64,000 bases of DNA from Tausonia pullulans. Taxonomy: Eukaryota > Basidiomycota > Tremellomycetes > Cystofilobasidiales > Mrakiaceae. The stretch is from NCBI GenBank assembly GCA_951802195.1, contig OX637628.1:372001-436000 (forward strand), in the 5' to 3' direction. The notes under the pieces were generated by a model, which was not told the origin of the DNA, searched no databases, and saw nothing but the letters and a program-made list of their open reading frames with translations. How positions within the stretch are numbered: the first letter of the stretch is position 1; every line of letters starts with the position of its first letter. Positions 1 to 10,177 of the stretch are shown piece after piece. A program made the position numbers and the translations under genes.

Positions 1-1049
1 CCGACGAGGATCAACTGCCAGAGATTGGACGATGACGACTCCCACCGGTCGAGGCACGACTCGGACCACGTGTGCGCAAAATCGATCAGGAGAACGAGAC
101 CGAGTAGGATGAAGCAGGCCGCACCAATCGGGGCTGGCAAGAGTCGTCAGAGAGAGAAAGAGAAGATGAAGTAAGTGGATACGACTCACAGATGTAGGAG
201 CCGTACCACATGAAGAACTCGTTCGGGATGAGGAATGTGATGAAGACGAGAACCATCCAGAGCAGGATCTTGGGACCCCACCAGCTATGAAGTCGAGGAC
301 GTCAGTGGACCTTCTCGCTTTCCTCTATCTCGTCTCGTCTCGGCGCTAGGTCGGCCGGAGCCCGCCCGCATGCACGCACCCGTTCTGGAGCGCGGCACGC
401 TTAGTGCGTGTGTCGTGGACGCCGATGAGGGAGAGTGCGAGGATGAGGTGAAGAAGGCCAAGGGCAAAGCAGAATCGGTGGGTCTGCGATAGAGGCAGAG
501 GCAAGAGGCAAGGTAGAATGAGCGGGAGACGACTTCCCAAGAGAGCAAGCGAGAGGCAGCGCGCGACTGGCCGGCTACTCACAGCGAGAAGGCCATAGCA
601 TTTGCCGCCGGTGCAGTCCATGAGGATCCAGTCCCAACTAAGTTTCTCGATCTGCCGGATAGCAATGTCGGTCCGCATGAGCCAGGCGATCATCGAATTG
701 ATACAGAACAGGATCTGTGACAGGAGAGAAGGGAAAGGAGAGGCGAGGGCGGTGCCTTCCCACTTTGGTCAGCCGAAGCTGCGCTGCAAGGCCAGGGCGA
801 GAGAGCAGGAGATAAGGCGTACGGCAAATCCAACGCGTGTGGCGATGGAAGAGTTGCAGTTGCACCTGAAAGAAGTGCGTGTCAGTCATGCGGAGCAGGG
901 AAGCGAGCAAGTAGAAGCGCGGCAAGGACTCACGATTTGAAGAGGGCGCTGAAGGCAGAGCCGCTGAGGAAGAAGACAATACCACTCAGAGCTGAGGTGG
1001 CGAGGCCACTGAGGGAGCCCAGAATGGGGATGGAGAGCAGGGCACCCAT
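1..1049 (-). CDS. TMS1: SERINC/TMS1 family membrane protein, 3' part beyond window
   Basis: Polytopic membrane protein of the serine incorporator family (TMS1 in yeasts, SERINC in animals), linked in animals to serine incorporation into membrane lipids. The ATG at 1049 opens exon 1, coding MGALLSIPILGSLSGLATSA and then a hydrophobic stretch. Later exons give CNCNSSIATRVGFA, then RTDIAIRQIEKLSWDW followed by CTGGKCYG, then ALQNG joined to WWGPKILLW, IPNEFFMWYGSY and HTWSESCLDRWE, in the family order. At least five introns with clean GT/AG ends and consistent phases connect them. The reading frame is open at base 1, so the C-terminal half lies outside the window. The Cys-rich CNCNSS and CTGGKC elements are typical of the family. 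The family call is secure; the transported substrate in fungi is not. Confidence 0.93.
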
Positions 1050-1802
1050 GGTGTCAGAGCAGGAAGGTGGAAGTTGGGCGAGAAGCGAGACGGTGGCAAC
1101 CGCCGCGGAGACGGCCGGTGTGGGCTCATTCCCCCCCCGGTCCCCCTGACAACAAGCCGGCGAGGAGATGCGGCTCTTTTACTAGCTGCTGGTATAAATT
1201 ACTTCTTTTGTAGCGTTTGCCAGCGGCCGAATTTGACTTTGGAGGCGGCAGTGAGCACGTGCATCAGTGCTGGTAACCAGACCCGCAGCTGGCAACGACG
1301 ATCAGGTTTCATGGACACTGGCACACTTCTGTCCGACGAACTCCTCGCTGCGCACGGGCACTGCCGTCTTGCCTCTCTTGAGGTAGTATGATGCTGTTTG
1401 GGGTAAGCTTGGTCTCAGCTAAACTGGCATGTCGATCTTTCTACAGGCGACCTTTTGAGCCTGATTCACGCTTGGAGGCAAGCCCTTGGCCCAGTTGCTC
1501 CAAGACAAATCATCTTTCAGATCCATCTTCGTCACTAGCGAATGGTTTCCTCGCTGACGCTTGTTCCGTAAAGCTTTGAGCTCGTTCATCCAATTGCTTA
1601 GCTCATTTCCCAGATTTTTTTTATAATCACATGATATCCTTCGAGAAACTTCATCTATCGCAGGTGCATCTTTCAGGACCCACTTCCAGGAGTAGATATC
1701 ACGATATCACATTTAAAATAACCAGAACCAGCCGTCAGAGAAGGTTGAAAGTACAAAACAGCGAGGGCAGCACACATAGAAACACGGAGGGAACCAGAGA
1801 AA
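1050..1802. other. intergenic, 5' side of SERINC gene and 3' side of permease gene
   Basis: No reading frame here looks like protein and no RNA gene is evident. It must hold the SERINC promoter and the permease 3' UTR. No specific element can be supported. Confidence 0.5.
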
Positions 1803-4045
1803 TCAAGGGACGTAGCGGAATCCAGGGGCAAAGTCAAACTTCTCGATAACATCGAGAACCTCTCCAGCGGGAGGGGCGCCTCCCTCGGCTTTGTCACGGC
1901 GGCGGTTCTCCCATCGGAAGTACGCCGACATGCTGAGTGCGATGGCAAGTCCAAGGCACTGGAACGCCAGATTGATGGACGCTCCCTTGGTGAAACGAGG
2001 GCCCTCGCTTTTGGGGAACAAATAGCTAGCAGCGATAGACAAGCACTGTCCGACCGTGTTAAGCATACCGAGAGAAACGGCACGTTGGCTCTGAGCGGCT
2101 CCCTGATTGACAGCTTGCCAAGCAACTGGTGGGTGAACGATACAGAGTCACGGTCAGTTTTTATGGTCGAAATTCACGTTCCACTACCTCACACCACGAC
2201 TCACTGATAAGGGGGATAGCCGAGTATCCTGCCGTCACAACGCAGAAGCAGCCAAAGTAGCGCACAGAGAGCATAGCGTGGGAGGCCTTGACTGGAGAGA
2301 CGCCCATGAGGATCGCCCAGCCTACGGCGCCGATAATAAAAACGATCGCAACCGGAATTCCTCTCGTCAGGGCCCGGTCCGAGTAGGTGGTGATTAGAAG
2401 CATGAAAACCAGCGAAACAGCGTAGGGAGGGACAGTGAAGAGCTGGGCCTTGGCCTCGGTGTAGCCGAGTCCCTGGATGATGGTTGGGAGGAAGCCACCA
2501 ACGGATCCGAGGCCGAGGTTCATGCAGGAGTCTGAAAGATACAGGGAGAGCAATTAGAAGCCGTCTTACACATAGTGGGGCGTCCGTAGAGTTGGTACTC
2601 ACACATGATGGCGATCACGTAAGTCTTCCAGTCGACGAAGGCGCGCTTGACACCCTTCCAGTCAATTCCGTTCTCGCCTTCTGCGAGCGAATCCATGTTC
2701 AGGCGAGTGAGGGCAAGGGTCCGCTCGCTCTCGTTGAAGAACTTAGTTGTCTGCGGACGTCCAGGAAGGCAGAAGAAGACAACGATAGCGAGAAGGACTG
2801 AAGGGCATCCCTCAATGAGCTGTGGGAAGGAAAGAGAGGTCAGGGCTCATCCAACAGGGAATCGAGCTCTACGAGGTATTCACGAAGAGGACACGCCATT
2901 TGTCGATCTTGGGGTGAGTGATGGAAGAGACACCATAGGAGATGAGACCTCCGAAGGCACCAGCAAGAGATCCGGCGGAGCTGTAAACGAGACGAGACGT
3001 TAGAAACCAGATCAGCAGGAGCCCTCTGTAGGAATGGCGGGCAAACAGGCGCTCGCGCATCGAGAGTTCGAGCAACGCAGCAACTAGTCCACAATGACAT
3101 GGATGGAGACATAAGACGTACATGAAAAGTCCGACACGTTTAGCCAGCTCATTTTTGCGATAATGGTAGCTCAGGTAGAGTGCAATCGCCTGGCCGAAGA
3201 GCGCCTCTCCCACACCAACAAAGAAACGACAAGCGTAAAGTCCTCCGGGGCCTGAGAGCAGGGGATCAGGGAGGGTTGGATGAATCAAGCTGGCGGAAGA
3301 GCTTACTCGTGACTGCAGCCTGGCAAGTAGCGGCGATAGACCAGATGAGAGCTCCGGCGGCGATAGATCGGGAGGGATCAAAGGCCTTAGCAAGAAGGGT
3401 TCCGGGGATGGAGAAGGTGCTGGAGTGGAACCAGTGTTAGTGGACAGAAGAAGGCAGTAAAGAGCTCTATTTCGGCCATACATGTAACTGATGAAGAAAA
3501 AGGATAGGGCGAGGGAGTATTTGCTGTCATCATTCTTGAGAATCTCCTTCTCGAGGCCTTGAAGCTTGGCGTTTCCGAGGTTGCTGAAGTGAGAGAAGGC
3601 GGACGTGATTCAGGAACACCGTTGCGCACAGGCGCTCTCGTCGAGTGAGCCGACGTACCCTCGGTCGAGATAAGCCGCAAGGTAAAGAAGCACAGCGAGA
3701 GGCAGGATGACAAAGTCTGTCGTCGACAAGAAACAAAGATTAGACCGAGAACCAGGCATGAATGAGCTTTCGAATGAATTTACCCAGTTTCCTCAGAAGC
3801 CGGCGCTCAGCCTTGGCTGTCTCTATACGGTGTTCATCACTGAGGAAAAAGTTGAGGTGCGAATCAGCTTCTGGAAGTAGATGATAGAGAGAGCAAGGAA
3901 GCTTGAGAGCTAAGGCAATCACTTACCCAAGGTGCGAAGCAGCGTATGATGTCCTAGTGGCCGTCTCACCCAGGGACTTTGTTTCCTCAGCGAATCGTGC
4001 ACCAGCGTTTTCCATGCGGGTTTCCTCGCCTTTCTCAGGATCCAT
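1803..4045 (-). CDS. MFS permease, allantoate/nicotinate (Dal5/Tna1) type
   Basis: Plasma-membrane transporter of the anion:cation symporter branch of the major facilitator superfamily, whose fungal members import allantoate, nicotinate, biotin or similar anions. The ATG at 4045 gives MDPEKGEETRMENAGARF, then a second exon with IETAKAERRLLRKLG. TM1 leads to LAAYLDRGNLGNAKLQG, the usual family signature. Further blocks are SFFFISYMTFSIPGTLLAK, GLYACRFFVGVGEALFGQ, then the cytosolic loop and GGFLPTIIQGLGYTEAKAQL, PPYAVSLVFMLLITTYSDR and FKSE-like loops near KSEGPRFTKGASINLAFQCL. It ends FDFAPGFRYVP with TGA at 1803-1805. About eight introns; the total length near 500 residues fits the family. 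The substrate cannot be read from sequence; allantoate and nicotinate are only the best-known cases. Confidence 0.88.
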
Positions 4046-5161
4046 GGCGAACAGGTGAGATGAAACAGAGAGAAGAGAGTGCGGTTTGGAAAGAGGGGAG
4101 AGAGAAGAGCGGGGCTCTGGGTGGGGGAAGAGGAAGAGACTAGGGGTTAGAGGTGGAAAAAGAGTGGGGGATGAGCTCTCGACCTCATAAGGCCGATGAA
4201 TCCTGCGGGGGCTTCCATATAATGACCCGGGTACAGAGCCTGAGAAGCTGAACTGCGGAGGGACGGCCTTACTGGTGGAGAGGCGAGAACGAGGAAGTGG
4301 GGCACCCGTAGAAGTCCGGGGGGACTTTCGCGCTGTGATGGTCGCCTTGAGATGAGAGTGCCACCTCCAGTCTCAGGCAGCTCATCGCTCTTCAGCGCTG
4401 TAGGCGAGATGTCCACAAATTTACCCAGCTCAGAGAAACGCTTGTTTCAGCGATGCCAGCGACTGTGTACCTGAACTTTCGGCCAAATAACCCCGCCCTC
4501 GAGAAGTAAAGGTATAATCAGAAATAAACATGTAACGGTACTTGCCTGATTCGCCCACCCGACTTTCGGCCCGCATGCCGAGCTGTGCCAGCGGACCGAC
4601 CTCCGAAGCCTCCATTAAGTAAGAGGGTCTCCCTGAGGGAAAGTCACGGGCTTCTCCGTTGTGATCGGGCATGGTGAGAGCCCTGATGTGCACCTCGGTG
4701 TCAAGCAGGCTGACACTGGGCGCAGACCCCCCCTCACCGAACAACGATCTTCTCGCCTCGCGCATTCGGTTTAAAATAGCAGCATCCGGTCATCGTCGGA
4801 GTTTTCTAGCCAACTCCTGAGGTGTTCCTCGCGGTTCACCAAGGGGTATCCTACGATGACGAAGTTCGCTTCGGTTTATTTCTTCCTTTCTTCCTTTGTG
4901 AACAGAGAACGAGTCTAGGCACGACTGAGGGAGAAGCGAGTCATAGAGCAAGCACAGCTTACTGAGCGCGCGGACAGGCAGCGGTGACGCATCGTTGTCG
5001 CTGATCTCAGCTCGAGGCTCGTTCTCACTGCGCCTCAGCTGCAATGGCTGCTTTCCCAGACCCCCGACGTAGAGCCTTCAAGGTGCAGGCATTCCTTCTT
5101 GAGTCATCCATATCGAAACGAGACTTTAACTAAGTAGCACGAGAATGCCATACCGTCCGTC

Positions 5162-5203
<42 letters not shown>

Positions 5204-5230
5204 GTAAGCGACGCAGGGTGGTCCCCTCGT
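4046..5230. other. intergenic, permease promoter region
   Basis: About 1.2 kb between the permease start and the complex I gene stop. Only short, low-quality reading frames occur. It contains the CT microsatellite listed separately. No gene supported. Confidence 0.5.
5165..5202. repeat. (CT)19 microsatellite
   Basis: An uninterrupted run of 19 CT units, 29 bases beyond the stop of the complex I subunit gene and therefore probably in or next to its 3' UTR. Likely length-variable between strains. Confidence 0.95.
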
Positions 5231-6969
5231 TCAGCTGAATTCCGGAAGACAGTGCTCTCCGGGTCCATACGGCTTAAGACGGACAAGAACGTCAATCAAA
5301 GTTCGGATGGCGCGGAGGACGATATCTACAACTAACCTTGCCCTGGAGATTGGTGAGACCATCCGCATTCTCGCTCTGCCTGCGGTTGGATTGAGGGCCC
5401 GGCTTGGGGATCTCTCCGCGCGCAAAGGCATCGAGGACCTTCTTCGTGGTTTCCGGAGTGAGATCCTCCTGCAGAACGAATAGCAGACCCGGTCAGCGCT
5501 TAGGTCACGACGCGACGGACACGCGCGCCATCGGATCATGGCTAGGCATCCACTCACGTAGAAGTCATCTCCGATGGCCATCATGGGCGCGTTGGAGCAA
5601 GCGCCGAGGCATTCGACCTCGACAAACGTGAACTTGCCATCCGGAGTCGTCTCTCCAGGCTTGACGTTGAGATGATCCTGGATCGTCTCCAGGATCGAGG
5701 TCGAGCCGCAACCACCGAGCATGCACGGGGTCGTCGTGCAGAGCTGGATGAAGTTCTTGCCTATGGGGGAGCTAGAATAGCATGGGGGATCAGCAGGAGT
5801 CCCGGAGAGTGTTTGGGCTCATTTGTCTGCCTTTGAAGGCACGCGTGTGTGCAAGACGAGCAGTCTGGAGCGCGAAGCGCCCTAGCATCCGTCCTTTAAG
5901 CATGGCAGCCACGAGAGTGATGGACCCACCGGTTGAACATCGTGTAAAAGGTCGCGACCTCGTAAACGCGCATCGGAGCCATTTCAAGGATCTGGACGAG
6001 GAGCGTGTGCAAGGCCGAGCGTCAGCCACTTTCCTTGAGAGATATTGCAGATTGTATGAGCCCATAATCAAGCGTCGACCCAGCTTGCCAAGTTGGCCTC
6101 TGTCGCTCGTGCCTCGCCGTTCCCACGTTGAGCGATCAGACCACAACGGGACCCTAGGCCGAATAAGCCTTGGATCCGTGGCTATCCTCTGCTTCGAGAT
6201 CGCCAAGGAACTGCAACGCCGCATACTTGGAGGAGGCACCTCTCGAACTGTAGGCAACCGGCGAACCCGTCGAGTCGTTTCAAGCGCTCTTGGCGAGGAC
6301 TTTGGACGGTCTCCATTGGCCCGACGACCCGCCTTCTGCAACAGCCCTTCTTCCATACTTGGGCTCGTCCAATGGTTTCGAGAGAACAAATTGCCAGCCC
6401 ACCCGAGCTCCAGAACTAACCTCGGCGACCTTATTCATGACGGCAAGCGACGTCCAGCCGTCGTTCTGCCGCTGACCGAGGTCAAGGAGCGGGATGCACG
6501 CGCCCTTCTTGTACTGCGACGGATACTTGGCAATGATCTGTTCGACCTCCTTTATGTTCTCGGAGCTAAACTCGAAGGGAGTCTTTGAGTCGAGGGAGAG
6601 GAAGGAAAGAAGAAGGGAGCGCCGCGATCAGCTTGTCGTTTTAAGAGCGAACCAGCAACGAGCGCGCGACCGGGAGCCACCGCGGAATGCAGGCCGTCAG
6701 GGCGGCCGCGCATCGATAGCAAAACAAGACTCACGGAGGCGTTATTGAAGTCCGTGTCGCGGTGCTGTATGTCTCGCGAGCTCGTCAGCCTGAAGGTGTG
6801 GATGACTTGAACGAGAAGAAGAAGTTGGGCGACGAACAACGAAGAGGTGGTCGCTCCTCCGGGCCGGGGTCGTCGCGACCGTTCGTCGGGCGACAGCAAC
6901 AGTGGGGGAGTTAAAGAGCGAAGCCTGGGCGGTCCGGGAGAAGAGGCGAGGGACGAAAGCGGACGCCAT
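5231..6969 (-). CDS. NDUFV2: NADH:ubiquinone oxidoreductase 24-kDa [2Fe-2S] subunit
   Basis: Thioredoxin-like [2Fe-2S] subunit of the peripheral arm of mitochondrial complex I, carrying cluster N1a beside the 51-kDa flavoprotein. The start [15 protein letters not shown] is a basic, hydroxylated mitochondrial presequence. The mature part reads [76 protein letters not shown], then [20 protein letters not shown]. All four cluster cysteines are present (CTTTPC and CLGAC). It ends [12 protein letters not shown]. One intron, about 6020-6413, is near 395 nt and much longer than the others. A second in-frame ATG lies eight codons upstream at 6993; 6969 is preferred because it gives the cleaner presequence. 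Nuclear gene for a matrix-side protein. Confidence 0.95.
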
Positions 6970-7205
6970 GATGATGGGGAGTGCGTCGAACAAGTGGGAG
7001 GGGATGAGAGGGGGGTCGGAAGTTGAAGGTAAGAAGACGAGGAGGGGAGGGAGAAGGAAGATCGGGCCGAGAAGCGACGATTGACAACGAACGAATCAAG
7101 GGCGACCAGAAAGGGTTGCCTGGCGACCATCTCAAGTCACGTCTCAACGAATTGCAAAAGATAAAATGAACAAATAAATGTATAGAGGCAACACAAGGAT
7201 ACGCC

Positions 7206-9301
7206 TTAGCGCCCGCCACCGGATTTATAGGTCAGCCCTCCTCCGCCTAATCCCATCCTCTCGAGCCCATTGACGAGCCGGCCGACTCCATCTCTCAGTC
7301 CACTCCTGCTACTACTACTGAAGCTATCGCCTCCACCCTCTCCGCCACCGCCCGGGTGGTGTTGACCCTCGAGGTGAACGAACCCCGGCATCGGTCCACC
7401 ACTCGGAGGAGGCGATGCAGGCCGCCTAGGCGGCAGCCGCGGCGACAACGTCCTTGCGGATGGCAAGATATCGGGCGGCGTGTTTGACCGTGAGGAGGGA
7501 GAAGTAGACCCGCCAGAGGAGCGGGTCGGCGCTGCAGTTGACGGAGACAGCTGCTTCTTGACCTTGGGCTGAAGGTCGGGGAGATCAATCTTGGAGAGGT
7601 AGATGGAGAGGCCGGAGAGGGGAGCAACGGTTGACCAGGGGTGCTGGGAAGGTTGATGGAAGGAGGGCGAAGGAGAGTGGGAGGAACTGCGTTTGTTGGA
7701 TCCTTCAGAGGGCAGCCTATCTACAGAAAGTGGACAGACGACAGGAGCACTCACGGAGACGGCAACGAATCGTTCAGGTTGATCACTCGAGGAGGCTGGC
7801 GCTTGACTTTGTTGACAGCATTTGGATGAGAGACTTTGGGTGGATTGTCTTCTACGACGTATCTTAGGCGGAGGAGTACAAACGTCAGCGGACATGCCAA
7901 GGCAAACGAAGAGAACGCGATCCTGGGTCTCACTGCTTGAGCTCCTCGTCTCCGTCGATCTCCTGCCATCGTCTCCGACGTAGACGCTTGATCTCCTCGG
8001 CGACGAGGATCGCCTTCTGGATCGTGTCTGACGAGCGCGAGCGCAGGATAACAAAAATCATTGAGGGGTCCTGAGAGCAAATCGGTAGGGTCACCATGAT
8101 GCTCATCTGAAGAAGGTGCAAGCAGCGTGGGTGGGATGAACCTGGAGGATGTCAAAGGCCTTAGCAGCGTATTGCTCGATGGACGCTGAGCGGACAATGA
8201 TTTCATTTGGCTCCGGCTATATTTCTAATCGTCAGTCACGCATCTCTTGCGTACACGATAGAAGATGCCCTCACGGGGTCCTCGAAGTCCCCAAAGCCGA
8301 TCTCCTCATGGGTATCCAGGACTGGCGGCTTCGGCGGGACGGGCGGGGGTGAATTGAGAGAAGCCCTCTGCTGCTGAGAGGAACCCGCCGCGCGTAGAGG
8401 TGCGAGGCTGATACCCTGTTTCTCAGCTTCGCGATCGGTAGCCGAATCGACAAGAGAAAGGAAGCTTGCGAGGATAACGACCTCGAGGCCTGGCGCAGTA
8501 CAAAGATCAGTTTATATCGGAGCATGCGATGCGACACAAGAGACCACCGGGTGCACCCTTCCGGTCCTCCACATCAAACCTGTCGAGGTTGTAGTGGTGC
8601 AGTGTGATGGTAGTTGGCCCCTTGGAGTCGGCCTGTCGCGCTCGACAGACGTCGATGTCAGGGTCCGGCTTTCGGATGGCAATGAGCGTCCAGTCCCTGG
8701 AAAGCTTGGCCGGCCGCCACTCGTACTTCTCTCTCTCCCACTCAAAGCCCCAGATGTAGGATATCTTCCCACTAGATCACATGAGTGAGTGGATCGTCCG
8801 TCTGTCGGCGTGCGTGACAAATCGACCGCATAGGCTCGCACTGACAGGTGACTGAACTCGACGAGCGAGTCGGGAGAGAACAGCTGGATTTTCTTGGTCT
8901 TACTCGCCGACTTGCTTGCGATGACTTTTGCTAGGGCTGCCCCGAAGAGAGAGTCTGAGACAGGTACGCATTCCATTATCAGCCAAGAGAACGGCGAGAT
9001 GCTCGCTTGCACCGCTTCCCGTTCGTGGTGAGTGTCGAGTGTACCGCGCCAGCACTCTCAGCAACGACAGAGGCTCAGACCCACCTTCAATCGTACACTC
9101 GTACGGTTCACCCCACGTGCGGTGTCGAACGTAGATGTTTCGTCCACTGTTGTCGACCAGGTCGCTGACGGACGGGTCCGAAGGGCGCGGCGTCAGGCGT
9201 AAGGTGGGCAAGCTCCTGAAAAGCGCCGAACAGAGGAAGTGAGCCTATGTTGGCGCGACCTAGAGAGGAGGAGATTGCACGCTGTACTTGTCGAGGGACA
9301 T
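7206..9301 (-). CDS. tubby-like domain plus Alba domain protein (predicted fusion)
   Basis: Two recognisable parts are joined by well-formed splice sites. The start MSLDK joins SLPTLRLTPRPSDPSVSDL across a GTACAG donor. Residues about 20-190 (NSGRNIYVRHRTWGEPYE, SDSLVEFSHLGKISYIWGFE, WERE.KYEWRPAKLSRDWTL) resemble the small tubby/LURP-like domain common in basidiomycetes (DUF6593-type); this is a fold-level guess. After a Pro-rich linker (PPPVPPKPPVLDTHEEIGFG) comes PEPNEIIVRSASIEQYAAKA followed by FDIL, then IQKAILVAEEIKRL and later SGLSIYLSKIDLPDL, matching the Alba fold of RNase P/MRP subunits (Pop6/Rpp25) and other RNA-binding proteins. The C-terminus is Ser/Pro/Gly-rich and ends TYKSGGGR. 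No in-frame ATG precedes the Alba part, which argues for one gene. About seven introns. Confidence 0.62.
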
Positions 9302-10177
9302 CGAGCGGAACTTTCGTGGTGGTCGAGGAGAGGAAGCGAGAGAGGCGCCTTCCGACAGAACACCACAGCCCAGCTCGGCGTGGCGCATGGCCCGACAGGG
9401 GTTCGCGTCTGGTCTTGCTTCCTTCCGTCCTTTATGAGTGACATGAACTTGGTTCAAGTGATTGCAAGCTCTCCAAATCTTTGCTTATTGCTATAGAAAA
9501 GCTGAAACAACCAGCGAGTGGAGCGCGGCTAAGCGCACGTTGAATGAAGAGCGCCGCATGTTACACCACCGTCGTTCATCCCGACTCGCTGAGCCCGAGT
9601 CTGAGTTTCAACAACCAACTCCGACCCTGCAACCTCTACGTCGCTCACCCTTTTCATCCCAATTAGAACAGGCCATTTCCACCCATCGAGCTCGACCGAC
9701 GTAATCTACACCCTTTCAGAGTCGCTCCCCTTCGCTCGCACGCTACACCGTCATCTCGGGTCGGCGAGTTCTAGTCCTGTCCGGCTCCAAACATTCACCT
9801 GCTGCCAGCCTTCAGTCAGTCAGTGTACAGCCGACATCCCGTCTACTGGCGACTCCTCTCGACTGTAGTATCTCTCTTGCGCCTCATATGTGAGTCTCTA
9901 CCTCTCCATATGATTGTCTGTATGTTGGAGGCTTCGGGTATACGCGCCCTAGGTTCTCCCCCCTGCGTTCGTACCGGGTCTTGGTTTTGGTGGACACGGG
10001 CTTGCGAATCTTTGGGGCTCTGGACGCGCGATCCCTTATCGCTTTGGCTCGGCAAACTGCCCTGGTTTTGCTTGCTCGGAGTCATGTGCGCAAGAGAGGT
10101 ATCACTCACAAGAGGGTGCGGCGGTAGACCGGCAGGGGGGTTGGAGCCGAAACGCGTCAGGTCGCGTTGAGTTCACA
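9302..10177. other. divergent promoter region
   Basis: Shared upstream region of the tubby-Alba gene (minus) and the RTC4-domain gene (plus). Pyrimidine-rich from about 9700 on. No supported gene. Confidence 0.5.

Noticed and set aside
5782-6588. Plus-strand reading frame of 268 codons opposite the complex I 24-kDa gene
   Set aside because: It runs antisense to conserved coding exons and has no family resemblance; its openness follows from the GC-rich codon use of the real gene.
8928-9496. Plus-strand frames around the start of the tubby-Alba gene
   Set aside because: Overlap the first exons of the minus-strand gene, whose MSLDK start joins the next exon in phase.
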